Counted from the stretch's first letter, positions 1 to 11,095 are shown. The stretch: DNA of 64,000 bases from Desmodus rotundus (GCF_022682495.2 NC_071397.1:20430384-20494383); one strand, 5' to 3'. Translations and numbers: made by a program. Notes: generated by a model not told the origin, from the letters alone.

Positions 1-1246
1 AAGAGGCTGGAATCCATGACAGGGGAGTTGCTCGGCCAGTGTGGGGGGTCTCCTAAGCGTACAATGAAGTTAATCCAAAAGGTGCTAAAATCTACAAACT
101 GGAAGTAGCTGCAACAGAAAGGAACTGTTGCTGTAGGACTGAAGAAGCAGTGCCTGGTGGATGCCCCCAGGAGCAACAAGCACACTGGTGCCTTCTCCCT
201 CCTCCAGCTTTGCAGTCTCCCTTCAGCACCCCTTACTGGAAAAGTGCAGCATAGAGCCAGCTGATCCAGCACAAAGATGTTTTCAGAGTCCAGCCCCAGC
301 AATGCAAAGCCTGGAAGGGCAGGTTTTGAGTTGAGAGACAATTCAGAATCTGCACTTCGGCAAGATCCCCAGGGGATTCCCACGCAGGTTAGAGTGTGAG
401 AAGTCCTGCTTTAGAGACGGGCGCTTCTTTTTCCTATCCTGACTTGTAAGTAAGGTATCTCAAGTTAGTCAGTAGCTTGGCAACAACGCCTATTTCAAAA
501 TAATCACAAAGTTTTCCCTAATGCCAAAGATGCCAACCCTTACTTTATTGTGGTTTATCGTCTTGTCTGTAAAGACTATTTCCAATGAGAGAAAGAAATG
601 AATGCAGTGTCTGTGTTCTCATAAAAGCTAAATATTTCTTTGTCTCTTTTTCCCCTTCTATTTTAAACAAACAAAAGCAAATTGCCATCCTTATGTTTCT
701 TAGTCCTTCCTTAAATAGCTGAGTAAAATTCAAAAACCTCAATTATGCAGTTAACACCAACAAAACAGGGACTCCCTCAAGGTGACTCTGAGTCTCTTAC
801 CACACCAGGAGGCTGGTAAGTCTGAGAACCCAGTATTTCTTCCCCACACAGGCACCTCGGCTTCTCTGAGAGAAACCCTGTGAGCCAGACAGAAGGAGTG
901 TTTCACTCTACCAAGCAGCTGACAAATGTGACTTGTTCGCCACAAGGTATACTAGCTGCGGGAGCCTGGCCTGGCCGCTCAGTGTCCACACGCAGACTCA
1001 GCTGAAGAAAATGACTGGCCAGCACATGTCCTCCCTGCAGCACTGCCTGGGCATACCCGCAAGATCCCACAGCAGGGGTCTGTTTGGGAACTTCTCTGAT
1101 ACGCTTCTGCCACCTAGTGGATGTCCCTAATGCTTAAGCTTAGACTCCGGTCGTGAAGCCTAGCATTTTGAATTGATTCAAAGCTTAAGTATAATTGTTC
1201 CTGAAAACTGCCAATCCTGTTAATAAATGTACTAAAGAATTCATTT
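1..1246. other. Intergenic AT-rich DNA, no gene recognised
   Basis: Only short open frames of about 65 codons occur on either strand, and none resembles a known protein. Apart from the MER5-like fragment at 344-416 I recognise no repeat family. The stretch ends at the putative target-site duplication of the inverted L1. Confidence 0.6.
344..416. mobile_element. MER5A-like (hAT-Charlie) non-autonomous DNA transposon fragment
   Basis: The order 'cagaatctgc', then 'gatccccagggga', then 'gtgagaagtcctgctttagag' follows the terminal part of MER5A-type elements, which run from an 'agattctg' block to 'ccccaggtgattct' and end in 'gagaaccactgctctagag'. The match is by eye and the copy is diverged and partial. 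MER5 elements are old mammalian hAT relics with no coding capacity. A chance resemblance to part of another old repeat is possible. Confidence 0.5.
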
Positions 1247-1262
1247 AAAATAGAATATATTC
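1247..1262 (+). repeat. Putative target-site duplication, left copy, of the inverted L1
   Basis: The 16 bases aaaatagaatatattc here and aaaatggaatgtattc at 4414-4429 agree at 14 positions. They sit exactly where L1-like sequence starts on the left and where the A-rich tail ends on the right. Both are AT-rich, so chance similarity is possible. The placement at both element ends is the stronger argument. Confidence 0.55.
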
Positions 1263-1960
1263 TGATGATATGGTGTCAATCTTCTAAAAGGTATTGAGAC
1301 TTGTTTTGTGTGTTAACACGTGGTCTATCCTAGAAAACGTTCCACATGCACTTGAAAAGTGTATTCTGCTGCTTTGGGGTGAAATGCTCTGAAGATACCA
1401 ATAAAATCCATTTGATCTAGTGTGTCATTTAAGGCCACCGTCTCCTTGTTGATTTTCTGTCTGGAAGATCTATCCATTGAAGTCGATGGGGTGTGAAAAT
1501 CCCCAACTATGACTGTATTTCTGTCAGCCTCTCCCTTATGTCCATCAAGATTTGCTTTACATATTTAATGCTCCTATGTTGGGTGTGTACATGTTAACTA
1601 AGGTTATGTCCTCTTCTTGGATTGTTCCCTTTATCATTTTGTAGTGTCGTTCTTTGCCTGTTACTATAGCCTTGGTTTTAAAGTCTATTTGTGTCAGATA
1701 CAAGTACTGCTACCCCAGCTTTTTTTCCTCTCCATGTGCATGTAATATCTTTTTCCAACCCTTTACTTTAGTCTTTGTGTATCTTTGAATCTGAGATGGG
1801 TCTCTTAGAGGCAGCATATACATGGGTCTTGTTTTCTTATCCATTCAGCTGCCCTCTGTCTTTTGACTGGAGCCTTTAAGCCATTTACACTTAAGGCAAT
1901 TATAGACAGATACATATGTAGTGCCATTTTATTGTTAGACTCTTTTGCACTGTATTTTTT
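1263..1960 (-). pseudogene. L1 ORF2 endonuclease-domain fragment, multiply disrupted
   Basis: The minus-strand translation, with stops and frame breaks, recovers blocks of the L1 endonuclease region. These include a block like LVKGTIQEEDITLVNMYTPN, followed by a degenerate HSWGFSHPID at the place of the conserved GDFNTPL. Downstream is a stretch like IFQTENQQGD. This AP-endonuclease-like domain nicks target DNA in intact L1. No functional reading frame remains. Confidence 0.75.
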
Positions 1961-2069
1961 CCTTTCTATTTTTCTTCTTTTTCTTCTTAAAGCAAGCCCT
2001 TTACCATTTGTTGCAGCAGTGGTTTGATGTTAACAAACTCCTTTAGCTTTTTCTTGCCTGAGGAGCTCC

Positions 2070-2333
2070 TTATTTCTCCTTCAATTTTAAATGATAGCCT
2101 TGCTGGGTAAAGAGCCTTGGTTGTAGGTACTTGCTTTTCATCACCTTGAATATTTCATGGCACTCCCTTCTGGCCTGAAGTGTTTCTGTTGAGAAAGCAG
2201 GTAACAATCTAATCGGTGCTCCCTTATAGGTAACTATCTGCTTTTCTCTTACAGCTTTTAGGATTCTCTCCTTGTCTTTAAGCCTTGTCATTTTAATTAT
2301 GATGTGTCTCAGTGTAGGCCTCTTTGGGTCCAA
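2070..2333 (-). pseudogene. L1 ORF1 protein, C-terminal domain fragment
   Basis: An 87-residue open stretch reads clearly as L1 ORF1p. It contains RHIIIKMTRLKDKERILKAV, then REKQIVTYKGAPIRL, then FSTETLQARRECHEIFKVMK. These are the hallmark blocks of the end of the RRM and the C-terminal domain, which bind L1 RNA and act as a nucleic-acid chaperone in the L1 ribonucleoprotein. A functional ORF1p is about 300-340 residues; here the rest of the frame is disrupted upstream. It lies inside the inverted 5' part of the L1 and is a retrotransposon relic, not a host gene. Confidence 0.85.
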
Positions 2334-3651
2334 CTTGGACTCTCTGAGCTTCCTGAACTTGTGTATCTTTTTCCATCACCAGATTAGGGAAGTTTGGAGT
2401 CATCATTTCTTCAAATAGGTTCTTGATCCCTTGCTCGATCTCTTCTCCTTCTGGTGTTCCCATGATGCGGATATTGTTACTCCATGCTGTCCAAGGTGTT
2501 TCTTAAGGTAGGAAAAAAAAAAACAAAAAACACCCAGGCAGAGCATCAAAAAGAAAAAAGAACTTAACAATTGAGGAGAGCTAAGTCACTGAGTCAGTCC
2601 TCTGGTTCATCTAACCTACTGTTTATTCCTTCCAGTGTATTATTTATTTCAGATATTGCATTCTTTATTTCTGATTGGCCCTTTTTTATGGTTCCTAATG
2701 TCTTTTTTCATACTTTTGAGTACCCTTATAATCATTACTCTAAACTCTCTATCTGACAAATTGCTTGCCTCCACTTCATCTAGTTCTTCTTCTGGAGAAT
2801 TCTCTCATTCTTTTATTTGGGGCCTGTTTCTTTGTCTTCCCATATTGGCTGCTCCTTTATATTTTCTGCCTTAGTTGTTAAATGGTCATTAAACTGCTCA
2901 GCTGTTAAACTAATCAAGCTGTACTCAGCAGGCTGCCTAAGCTCCAGCAGGGCTGGGCAGAGTGATTCCTATGGATGGGGTGACTGCTTCCCCTCAGGCT
3001 GATGCTACTTGGAGGGGAGTGCTCTGCCTGAGAGAGATGACTTCTGCAGTGTGGGGAATGACTCAGCACAGGCATCCTGGTGGCTGTTCCTTCAGCTCTC
3101 TCCCCAGAGCCACCAACCCCAGACTTTCCTCAAGCATCTCTAGTTCACTCTGTTCTCCCTCTGCTTCTGCCTCCCTCTCCCTGGGCTCTGCCAGAGCCCA
3201 GGGTAAGTGGCCACAAATGAAATTTTGTGCATTGGCCCTTTAAGAGGGCCTCTGAGTCTCTAGCCATCTCTCCCTGGCAGATAGAAACCATGCTGTTTTT
3301 CATAGCTGGATGTTATCTGGGTTCCTTTCTGGCTCTGGTGCTACAGGCTGGGGAGCCCAGCTTGGGGTTTAGACCCCACACTTCTCAGGGGAACCCCCAG
3401 CCACTGAAATATCCCTCCAGAATATTAGCTTCCTCCCGTAGGAGCCCAGCCAGCTCTCTCGTGCTTCCTCCACACTCCCTACCAGTCTTGTGGTAAAGTG
3501 ATTTCTTCCTTATGTCCTTGGTTAAAAGCTTCTCTCCTGCTAGTGTTCAGTTGCTTCTTTGGGATGATTTCTCTACAATTTAGTTGTAATTCCAGATTGG
3601 TCCTGGGAGGAGGTTAGTGTAACTTCCACTTACTCCTCCACCATCTTGGAT

Positions 3652-4413
3652 CACTAATCATCAGAGAAATGCAAATTGAAACCACAATGAGATACCATTT
3701 CACACCTGTCAGAATGGCTATCACCAATAAATCAACAAAGAACAAGTGCTGGCAAGGATGTAGAGAAAGGGGGACCCTTCTGCACTGTTGGTGGGAATGC
3801 AGGCTGGTGTTGCTCTGTGAAAAGCAGTGTGGAGGTATGTCAAAAAATTAAAAATGGATCTGACTTTTGACCTAGTGATCCCACTTCTGGGAATATATCC
3901 AAAGGAGCCCAAAACATGAATTAGAAAGAACATAGCATCACTAAATTCATTGCAGCATTATTTACAATCACCAAGATGTGGAAGCAGCCCAAGTGCCCAT
4001 CAGTAGAAGAGTGGATAAAACAACTGTGAAACATTTACACAATGGAATACTACTTGGTCGAAAAAAAGAAAGAAAAAAAGAAAATTTTACCATTTTGACA
4101 GTATGGATGGACCTGGAGAGCATTATGCTAAGTGAAATAAGCCAGTTGGTGAGGGACAAATACCATATGATTTCACTCATATGTGGAATCTAATGAACAA
4201 ACTGAACTAACAAGCAAAACAGACAGATTCATGTATGGAGAATAGGTAACAGCTAGTTGGGGGAGGGGTTAGAAGGTGGAGGGATTAAGCAAAAAAGAGA
4301 AAGGACTCATGGACTTGGATAATAGTGTGGTGATTGTTGGGGGAAGAGGGGTATAAGGGGACTAAAGAGTAATAGAAAAATGCAGTAAAGATTAAATTTT
4401 TAAAAAATAAAAT
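3652..4413 (+). mobile_element. LINE-1, sense 3' segment (ORF2 C-terminus, 3'UTR, A-rich tail)
   Basis: This is the 3' end of the same L1 insertion in the forward orientation. The ORF2 C-terminus runs to a stop at about 4191-4193. A G-rich 3'UTR ('agttgggggaggggtt', 'gtgtggtgattgttggggg') leads to an A-rich tail 'taaaaaataaaataaaa' at about 4401-4417. Between the inverted 5' segment and this segment the middle of ORF2, including most of the reverse transcriptase, is missing. That fits an inversion with deletion at the junction. Confidence 0.88.
3660..4193 (+). pseudogene. L1 ORF2 C-terminal fragment with cysteine motif, frameshifted
   Basis: The translation opens with [18 protein letters not shown], then [18 protein letters not shown]. 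The second block keeps the Cys...Cys...His...Cys spacing of the ORF2 C-terminal zinc-knuckle-like motif. A frameshift near 3835-3850 breaks the frame. The last part reads in another frame as MEYYLVEKKK, then WMDLESIMLSEISQL, ending IPYD/YHMISLICGI-like just before the stop near 4193. It is the tail of the L1 reverse-transcriptase protein and is not functional. Confidence 0.85.
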
Positions 4414-4429
4414 AAAATGGAATGTATTC
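4414..4429 (+). repeat. Putative target-site duplication, right copy, of the inverted L1
   Basis: Matches 1247-1262 at 14 of 16 bases and follows directly on the A-rich tail of the L1 3' segment. The first four A residues could belong to the tail. Confidence 0.55.
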
Positions 4430-5146
4430 ACATATGGGGGTTAGTATAAATTATATATGCATACATATTAAATTTCCATAAGAATGGAAATTTATAGTAT
4501 ACTTTTGTAATGAGAACACAACTCACCGAAGTGTGAATGAAAAAAATGACCTTCTTTCAGATCAAAGATGCACCAAGAGGATCACAGTTTCATCTATGTG
4601 TACATGTTCAGTTTTTGGTTCTAAATGTCACAAAATTCTCTTTCAACTTCAAATTAAGAAAATTAAGTAACATAAAGAGTGTCAATAATTTTGAATCAAA
4701 GGTTCACATCTCTCTAACTGTAACAGGCTTGCCAAAACAATTTCATTTTATAAGATTGTTTTGCTTGTGCATAGGGTTGTTTTCCTCTCAAGTTTCATCA
4801 GGCATGGACTGGGAGATTTTCCAGTTATTTAAAACTGTCCATCTGACATCTAGGGATTTTTTTATTTGAGTGTGAATGAGTAAGCAGGTGACTAAATATG
4901 CTCATAAAAATACATGATATTCTTCAAAGAACAACAAAAAAGGATAACTTATAATAATCATACATTACTACATAGTGACTAGAAGACTAGGTCCTATATT
5001 AAAAGAAAAAATCCCAGTGTTAAACCATGTTATAAATGTATTATTTGTTGATAATTAACAAAATAAAACTAAAATTTAAATTAAAAACTCTTATGAAATT
5101 CTCTGACTCAGTTGCTAACAAACATTGTTGCTCTTGGTTTAAAAAA
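4430..5146. other. Intergenic AT-rich DNA, nothing recognised
   Basis: A 110-codon forward open frame at 4537-4869 has no recognisable domain and no supporting context. I see no RNA gene or clear repeat. Confidence 0.5.
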
Positions 5147-5535
5147 TGAAGGAATTTTTACCTTTTAGAACAGTATGGATGGAACTGGAGACTATTATGC
5201 CAAGTGAAATAAGCCAGTCAGAGAAAGACAAATACCATATGATCTCACTTATATGTGGAATCTAATAAACAAAATAAACTGATGAACAAAATAGAAACAG
5301 GGACATGGATACATGGAACAGACTGACAGCTGTCAGAGGCGAGGTGTGAGGGGGATACTGAATGAAAGGTGAAAGGATCAGCCAAAGAACATACATGCAT
5401 GACCCATGGACACAGACAACAGTGTGATGATGGCCAGAGGAGAGGGGAGCAGGGGCTGGGTGGAGGTGGGCAAAGTGGGGGAAATGGGGACAGCTGTAAT
5501 AGTGGCAGTAATAAAAATAAAGAAAACATAAAAAT
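5147..5535 (+). mobile_element. 5'-truncated LINE-1 3' end
   Basis: The start translates as WMELETIMPSEISQSEKDKY, then HMISLICGI, the last residues of L1 ORF2, with a stop at about 5265. A purine-rich 3'UTR follows ('gaggtgtgaggggga', 'gaggagaggggagcagggg'). A degraded A-rich tail ends near 5535. The layout parallels the 3' end at 4130-4413 but is diverged, so this is an independent, strongly truncated copy. No convincing target-site duplication was found. Confidence 0.8.
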
Positions 5536-6157
5536 AATTTTTAATTACCAGATAAATGTAAGAATGATAAAGAAAATTTCAAGAAGATACGATTATTTGA
5601 ATTGTTAAACTTCATCAAAATAAGGAAAATTTACATGACAATTTCAAAACAGTTGGCTATTATACAAAATCCATTCAGGAATGAGAAACTTTGATGAAAA
5701 GAGGGAAAGTCTCTATTGTGTTGTACTACAACTGAACTTGAACTATAATAGTCGAGATGTGGTGGATCCTTTTTGGAATTTATTCCGGTTCATTGCAAAG
5801 CACATATGGTGAAAACTGCATGTGGTAAGTCAAACTCAATTAAAATAAAACCAGAAATTTGATTTGAAATGGCAATTTAGTTGAGCCAGAACCGGGCCCA
5901 AATTGTTGTGTTATTCTACCAATCATGACATTTCAAACGCCTCCCTTCACTTTGCTAAACTAAATATTGAAGCTATCATTGCTATTATATTTTGATATTG
6001 AATTGTACAGGAAGGCAAGTTTGGATGAAGAAGCAAGTCTGCTACCTTTGTGAATTTACTGCAACGTGTGATGACACAACTTTTGGGCCTTTTCAGTCAA
6101 AACTAAAAATAAATAAATCAACTCCACAGAGCAAGAACTTTTAAAGGTTTGAGAAAA
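5536..6157. other. Intergenic AT-rich DNA, nothing recognised
   Basis: There are no open frames of note and no repeat family that I can name. Confidence 0.45.
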
Positions 6158-6278
6158 AATGCTTATCAGATATATGGATTGCAAATGTTCTCTGCTATTC
6201 TACAGGTTGCCTTTTAAGGTTATTGCGGTTTTATTGCTATGGAGTTGTAGGAATTTCTCTTATTTTTTAAATATTAAA
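6158..6278 (-). mobile_element. Old L1 (L1M-like) fragment, antisense
   Basis: The block 'cttatcagatatatgga', 'ttgcaaatgttctctgctattct', 'aggttgcctttt' is the well-known antisense text of an L1 3' coding region. A second block, 'gttgtaggaatttct' to 'aatatta', normally lies on the other side of the first one, so the fragment is rearranged. The assignment to an L1M-type lineage is by eye. Confidence 0.55.
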
Positions 6279-6279
6279 C

Positions 6280-6445
6280 GGGGAGTTGTTCAATGGGTAT
6301 AAAGTTTCAAGTGTCCTACATTAACGAGTCCTAGAGATGTACTGTGCAGCATTGCCTGTAATAGTTAACAATACAATACATACGTGCCCTTCAAAATTTG
6401 TTAAGAGGGTAGATCTCATCTTAAATTTTCTTGCCACAAAACAGA
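6280..6445 (+). mobile_element. Old L1 (L1M-like) 3'UTR end, sense
   Basis: 'gttgttcaatgggtataaag', 'tcctagagatgtactgtgca', 'atagttaacaatacaata' and 'aatttgttaagagggtagat' follow in the order of the 3'UTR of older mammalian L1 elements. The piece ends in a short A-rich stretch ('ccacaaaaca'). It lies directly beside the antisense L1 fragment. Confidence 0.65.
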
Positions 6446-8149
6446 TTAAGCACAATTACCCTCCAATCCTCCTGGTGAAAAATCACTTCTTTAAACTACT
6501 GTGTATACTAATTATTTTAAAATTTTATGCATGACACTTAGCTATTTATCCAATTAACTCTACACATATAATGATGTTTTAAAACTATCATTATGTTTCC
6601 TCTAATTTTCCCTTGAAACACACATAGGTGCCACGTGTAACAAAGACCCAAAGGCAATTTTGTTATTTGTTTCATCCGCTCTAAATTGTTGGCAGACACA
6701 CTGAATATTATGCTAAGCTTCATCTCAAGACAATATTTAGACTGTGCCTCCATTACAGTAACTGACCTTTGGGAAGGACTACACCAACACCTGGATGGCC
6801 AGATTGGAAGACATCATGCAAAATTCCTGTATTACTAACCACCAAAAAGAGTTTTTCAGGAACAAAGAACCACTTTTACATTTCGTCCTCAGAAAAGTAT
6901 TCATAACTGTGCATAGCATACTTGAAAAATGCTTTAGCTCGGGCACCAAATATATGAAGCAGAGCATAAGAATGAAAACACGGCGCATTTTATTAAAGGG
7001 AGGATGGGTTTCCAAGATGATTGACTACCCACAGGCTCTTGGTTACTGACACATCTGACAACCCGAGGAAGTCTCACCCCAGGCCATTACTGTCCATGAG
7101 ACTTCTGAGGCCCCGTTGACTGGGTACCCCCTTGAATTTCCAATCATCAGAACTCTTACTATAGCTTTACAACACAGTCCCGTGCCATATTAAATTGTTA
7201 ATATCCCACAAAGATCCAGTATGGACCCCATATATTTTCTAATTTTTCAAGGGAATGGAGCATTAAAAGTAGGCTGAAGTGATAACACACTTTGGCAGAA
7301 AAATGACTGAATACAGACCATCTTACAATGAACTAGAGTTATGCAGAATGAATAAAACCTTGGACAAGTGAAAACTAGTTTCTGTCATTCTCTGCCCTTC
7401 GAAGTCATCTCAGTAAAGCCTTCCCAAAACCTGTATATCTCAGAATTTCCTTCTTATTTGTTTTTTATTGTTTTCAGCTTAAATCCAGTGACATTTGAGA
7501 TTACTTTTCACTGACCTTAAAATTTGATCAGTAGCCATCTGTCCTTACAAAGTTGGGCAGGTATGTGAGGCCAACACATACACTTTTATTTTGCTTAATG
7601 TTTTGTCATACTGTGAAATAATTTCAAGCAGGGAAAAAGTAGTCAAGGATAGTTAAGATATTTACTCTGTTCTTTCAGTGATTGTAATTTTTTTTTTGGC
7701 TTCATGGGCAACTGATTCTTATAATTCTGCCCAAACAATATAACTTAATTTTTCACTTATTTGGCAACCTGAAAACAAAATTATTTTAAAACAAGTATGA
7801 TTTATAATAATAATAATAAAATGAGATTTTGGAAAGTAGAAACAAGTTATACACAGTGAAGTTATAGTTCTGCAAAAGGTCACAACACTGTAGACTGATG
7901 GCATCTGAATGCCATGATTATGACTCAGAATTTGTCCTTCAAGCAGCTGAATGTTGTTACAGTTAGAGTTTAAAAGTTGAGAGCCTTCAATAATTTTACC
8001 CTGTGAATAGGCCTTAATTCTGGACTGTTTATTCTTCCAGGGTACACATATCTCAGACCTGCAGATGAGACATTTGGAAGTTAATGGAACCCTTGTAAAA
8101 AGTCATTATATCTGGCTCTAACATGCAAGAGCTGTGTTAATTGGAGAAA
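6446..8149. other. Intergenic DNA, nothing recognised
   Basis: There is a short (aat)n run near 7807-7820 and homopolymer T near 7689-7698. The open frames are all below about 85 codons and do not resemble known proteins. Confidence 0.45.
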
Positions 8150-8360
8150 ACAGCAAACAGACTGGAGATATATTTATGGTAGAATCAACAGAATTTGACT
8201 TGATTGAATCAGGTCACATAGAGAGGGGCCAAGTGTCATCCCCAGGTTTCTCTTTTTAGCAAATGCAAACACTGGATGTCTTTCTGTGAGATGGTGAGCA
8301 TGGGGCATGGAGGAAATTAGACAGTGGGATGGTGGAGAAACAGGGGTTAGGAGCAATTGG
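8150..8360 (+). repeat. Old interspersed repeat fragment, family not assigned
   Basis: The series 'gaatcaacagaatttgac', 'gccaagtgtcatccccaggt', 'ttctgtgagatggtgagcat' resembles a common old mammalian interspersed repeat. That repeat contains 'gactcccaggtttctggctt' followed by 'actgagatggggaacac'. I cannot name the family with confidence. Confidence 0.35.
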
Positions 8361-9534
8361 GCTTGCCTGTACAAAACCCACACGTGCAAATAGAGGCTGG
8401 CTGTGTGGTCTGAGGCTGGGGGAGAAATGATATGGGAGCAGTAATGGGGAGTGAGAAGGGTACTACCCCACTCTCAGCCCTGAGTCTAGGGAACTGGTCA
8501 GTGGGTGGTATATTCAAGACTGAACAAAGTTTTAATTAAAGCAAGGAAGTGAAGAAAGTCTTCAGAGAAAAAGCTGAGGGTGTGAGGAGATTGCTGTTAT
8601 TAGAACTCCTTTGCTCAGCACAACTATAAACATACCATCACCTTCACTAATATCGACAGTGACAGAAGCCAGAAGCAGACTCATAACCCTCTCTTCTTTC
8701 CTCTACTCTTGATGTTTTGGAAATATTTGGCATAGTTTTATTAGATTAGCATGCAAAAACTTAGCGTTCAATTTTTTAAAAAATTCAAACCAGTATCCCA
8801 TCTTATAAGTTCATCTTAGAGCTTGAAGGGACCTTCTAAGTCATACACAAATATTCCCTGGCTTTTTGAAAGTCCACCTTGCCTCTTCACTTTTTCAAAA
8901 GACCTACATTACTACCCAGTTTTGCTAACAGAAAGAAATCTAAGGGGAGATTTTTCACTTTTATGGAAATAGGCAAAAAGCAAAAAGAGCATTCAGGTCT
9001 GTTTTGCAGTGAACCATTACAGACAGCAACTCTCTGAGCAGGACACTAGCCAAGCTCCTTCTCCCGGAACTACGTGAGCATCTCAGCATCAAGCTGCCAA
9101 AGACTGGGATTGTGTCTGAGAGCATCTGTGCTTTCTCTTAATCTAGTGACATTTTGTGCATCCATTAGCAAAATGTGTCCTAAGGTATCAGAAAAGCCTA
9201 AGAGCTCATAAGGGTGTTACACTTAGCATAGATTGAACATAATTAAGCCATGTGAACTTGCCTGCACCCACCATCGTGCAGAGAGAAAGAATGTTGAAAA
9301 TGGCCAAAGTTACTATTGGTTCTGCTAGTAGCAAACTGCTCTTTTAGTTGGCACCCACTAATGGGGAAAATGGAAAGTCTACTGCTTGAGTGGACTGATG
9401 AGTGTACAAAGCATGGTGTTCTGTTAAGTAATCTTACACTTAAAGAGAAATCAATCTTTTTAATAAGCTGACATAGAAAGTACTGACGACAATTGATGAA
9501 GGTTTTGCAAACGTAGAATTTGAAGGCAGCCATG
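8361..9534. other. Intergenic DNA, nothing recognised
   Basis: The segment around 8815-8850 ('cttagagcttgaagggacct') resembles a motif shared by several old mammalian repeats but is too short to name. A minus-strand open frame of 96 codons at 9243-9533 has no recognisable domain. Confidence 0.4.
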
Positions 9535-10612
9535 GGTGATTTGATCAGTTATTGAGGCGAGGGCAGCTTCATAGCTTACAGATTACTGGAGAGAGTGCTT
9601 GGGCTGACACTGAAGCTGCTGAAAAGTTCCCAGAAGAGATGAAGAAAGTAATTATAGAAGATGTAGAAGGTATAGAATGTGTAGAAGCAAGTGACTTTGG
9701 CTAAGGAGGCTGGGTTTGTGGGAATTGACAAGGATGATATTGAGAAGGTTTTGGCATCTGGTGACTGAGAACTGATGAATGAAGAGCTGATTCAACTACA
9801 AGGGCAGCAGATGCAAACGGAAACCAAACACCATAGCAACAGCTCAACAGTGAAGTCATCTAGGAACTGAGCATGAAGCACTAGCCTGAGACCTTCGCTA
9901 TGATTAACAGTGTTACAATGACTGCAGAAAAATACGGCATTTTGTTTCAGAGTTCCCCCCCCTTCCCAGTGTTGATAGGGCATTCAGGTTTAGGGCAGGT
10001 TTATAGGATGTTTTGAGTGCCAAAAAACTGTGTAACAGAAAAATGCGTGAGGCTAAGCAGTGAAGCATACTGTTGTATTTCAAGACTGCCACACCTGCCA
10101 CACCAGCCACAGTAGATGACAAACTAACCTTCTACATCAAGGCAGGCAGACATACAAGAAGGTGTACATGCTAGTTAGTGACCTGCCTGCCTTGATGGAT
10201 TCAGACGATGATTTGTTAATAGATAACCTTCCTCCTCCTCCACCCCAGTCTCTTGTATCTCCCACCACTCCAGCCTCCCACCACTCAGCCTAACATACCA
10301 TCATCACTACCTCCCAGACTCCCCCTGTTCTCACTGTCTTCCCAATGTCCAGTAAGTGAAACTATACTGTGTATACATTATCTCTACCTAATACAGGCTG
10401 TATGTTTATTATATTATTCCTGCTTTCACTAAATGTTAGTGTTGTTTTAAATTTTATGTGGTATTTGGCATAATTTGGTAAGTGATCTTAAGGGTCTGGA
10501 AATACTCAAAGATTTTTTCACATAAATAATGGTAGTTGCTTCTTAGCTTCATGCCATTTCAGTTTATGAAATGTTTCATAGGAATGCTCTACTTTTGGAT
10601 AGTGAGGGACCT
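9535..10612 (+). mobile_element. Tigger-type (pogo/Tc1-mariner) DNA transposon relic
   Basis: The translation near 9690-9830 gives LAKEAGFVGIDKDDIEKVLA and then ELMNEELIQLQ, with stops between. This fits the conserved 'LAKE.GFE.V...DIEELL...EELTNEELIELE' region of Tigger transposases, which are relatives of CENP-B and pogo. The 3' end carries the Tigger terminal sequence: 'cattatctctacct', 'attcctgctttcactaaatg', 'tagcttcatgccatttcagt', 'atgaaatgtttcataggaat', 'ggatagtgagggacctata'. Multiple stops make it a dead relic. The 5' terminal repeat was not found, so the left limit is approximate. Confidence 0.75.
10135..10197. repeat. 15-bp perfect inverted repeat inside the Tigger relic
   Basis: catcaaggcaggcag at 10135-10149 is exactly complementary to ctgcctgccttgatg at 10183-10197, with a 33-bp spacer. 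Complementarity stops on both sides of the arms. It lies in the degraded 3' part of the transposon. Confidence 0.8.
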
Positions 10613-10654
10613 ATAACTCCTTGAGACAACTATTATCCAAAGTTATATGATGTT

Positions 10655-10845
10655 GGCCCTGGCCGGGTAGCTCAGGTGGTTAGAGAGTCATCTTGACATA
10701 CCAAGGCTGTGGGTAGTCCAGTCAGGGCACATACAAGAAACAATCAAGGGATGCATGAATAAGGGGAAAAACCAATCAATGTTTCTCTCTCTCTCTTTCT
10801 GGCTCCTTCCCCCTGACTCACTCAAAACAATAAATTTTTTAAAGA
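10655..10845 (+). mobile_element. VES-type tRNA-derived SINE (bat lineage)
   Basis: It starts 'ggccctggccgggtagctca' and then 'ggtggttagag', a tRNA-like head with a recognisable RNA polymerase III A box. The B-box region is degraded ('gtgggtagtccagtc'). 'tcagggcacatacaagaa', 'atgcatgaataaggg' and 'aatgtttctctctctctct' follow, ending in an A/T-rich tail 'aaaacaataaatttttt'. This order is diagnostic of VES SINEs of Chiroptera and is the best taxonomic marker in the window. It sits about 40 bp downstream of the Tigger end. Confidence 0.85.
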
Positions 10846-11003
10846 GTTCTATTATTTAAGTACTGATTTCTATGCCATCATAGTTAACAGGTTCAAAAAT
10901 TTTGCTCATTTGTCACTAAAGATTAAAAACTCATCTTTTGTAATATCTGGGGTAGGGGCACCAATCTGGAAGGCAAGCAAGACGGTTTATTGTCTCAGAA
11001 TTG

Positions 11004-11095
11004 GCACCTTTTAGCTGCGTGACCTTCAGCAATTTATTTAATCCAGAGACCTCGACATAGAGGCCCAAATATAGAGGTGAATTAGATCATTTTAT
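11004..11095 (+). mobile_element. MIR SINE relic
   Basis: 'ttttagctgcgtgaccttca', 'gcaatttatttaatcc' and 'gagacctc' follow the MIR core, which reads 'tagctgtgtgaccttgggca' and then 'agttacttaacctctctgag'. The copy is heavily diverged, as expected for a pan-mammalian element. Confidence 0.55.

Larger units (their letters stand above)
1263..3651 (-). mobile_element. LINE-1, inverted 5' segment (5'UTR, ORF1, endonuclease part of ORF2)
   Basis: Read on the minus strand this is the 5' part of an L1. Near 3651-3640 it starts with the 'tgatccaagatggtgg' block typical of an L1 5' end. A GC-richer 5'UTR and the ORF1 N-terminal region follow (about 3640-2575), then the ORF1 C-terminal domain (2333-2070). 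The start of ORF2 with the endonuclease domain comes last (about 1960-1263), broken by many stops. A low-complexity A-rich patch at 2510-2560 interrupts ORF1 similarity. The element is dead. The segment faces the opposite way from the L1 3' end that begins at about 3652, the layout produced by twin priming during target-primed reverse transcription. Confidence 0.85.

Noticed and set aside
4537..4869. 110-codon forward open frame as a gene
   Set aside because: No recognisable domain, no neighbouring exons or promoter features, and the length is unremarkable for intergenic DNA.
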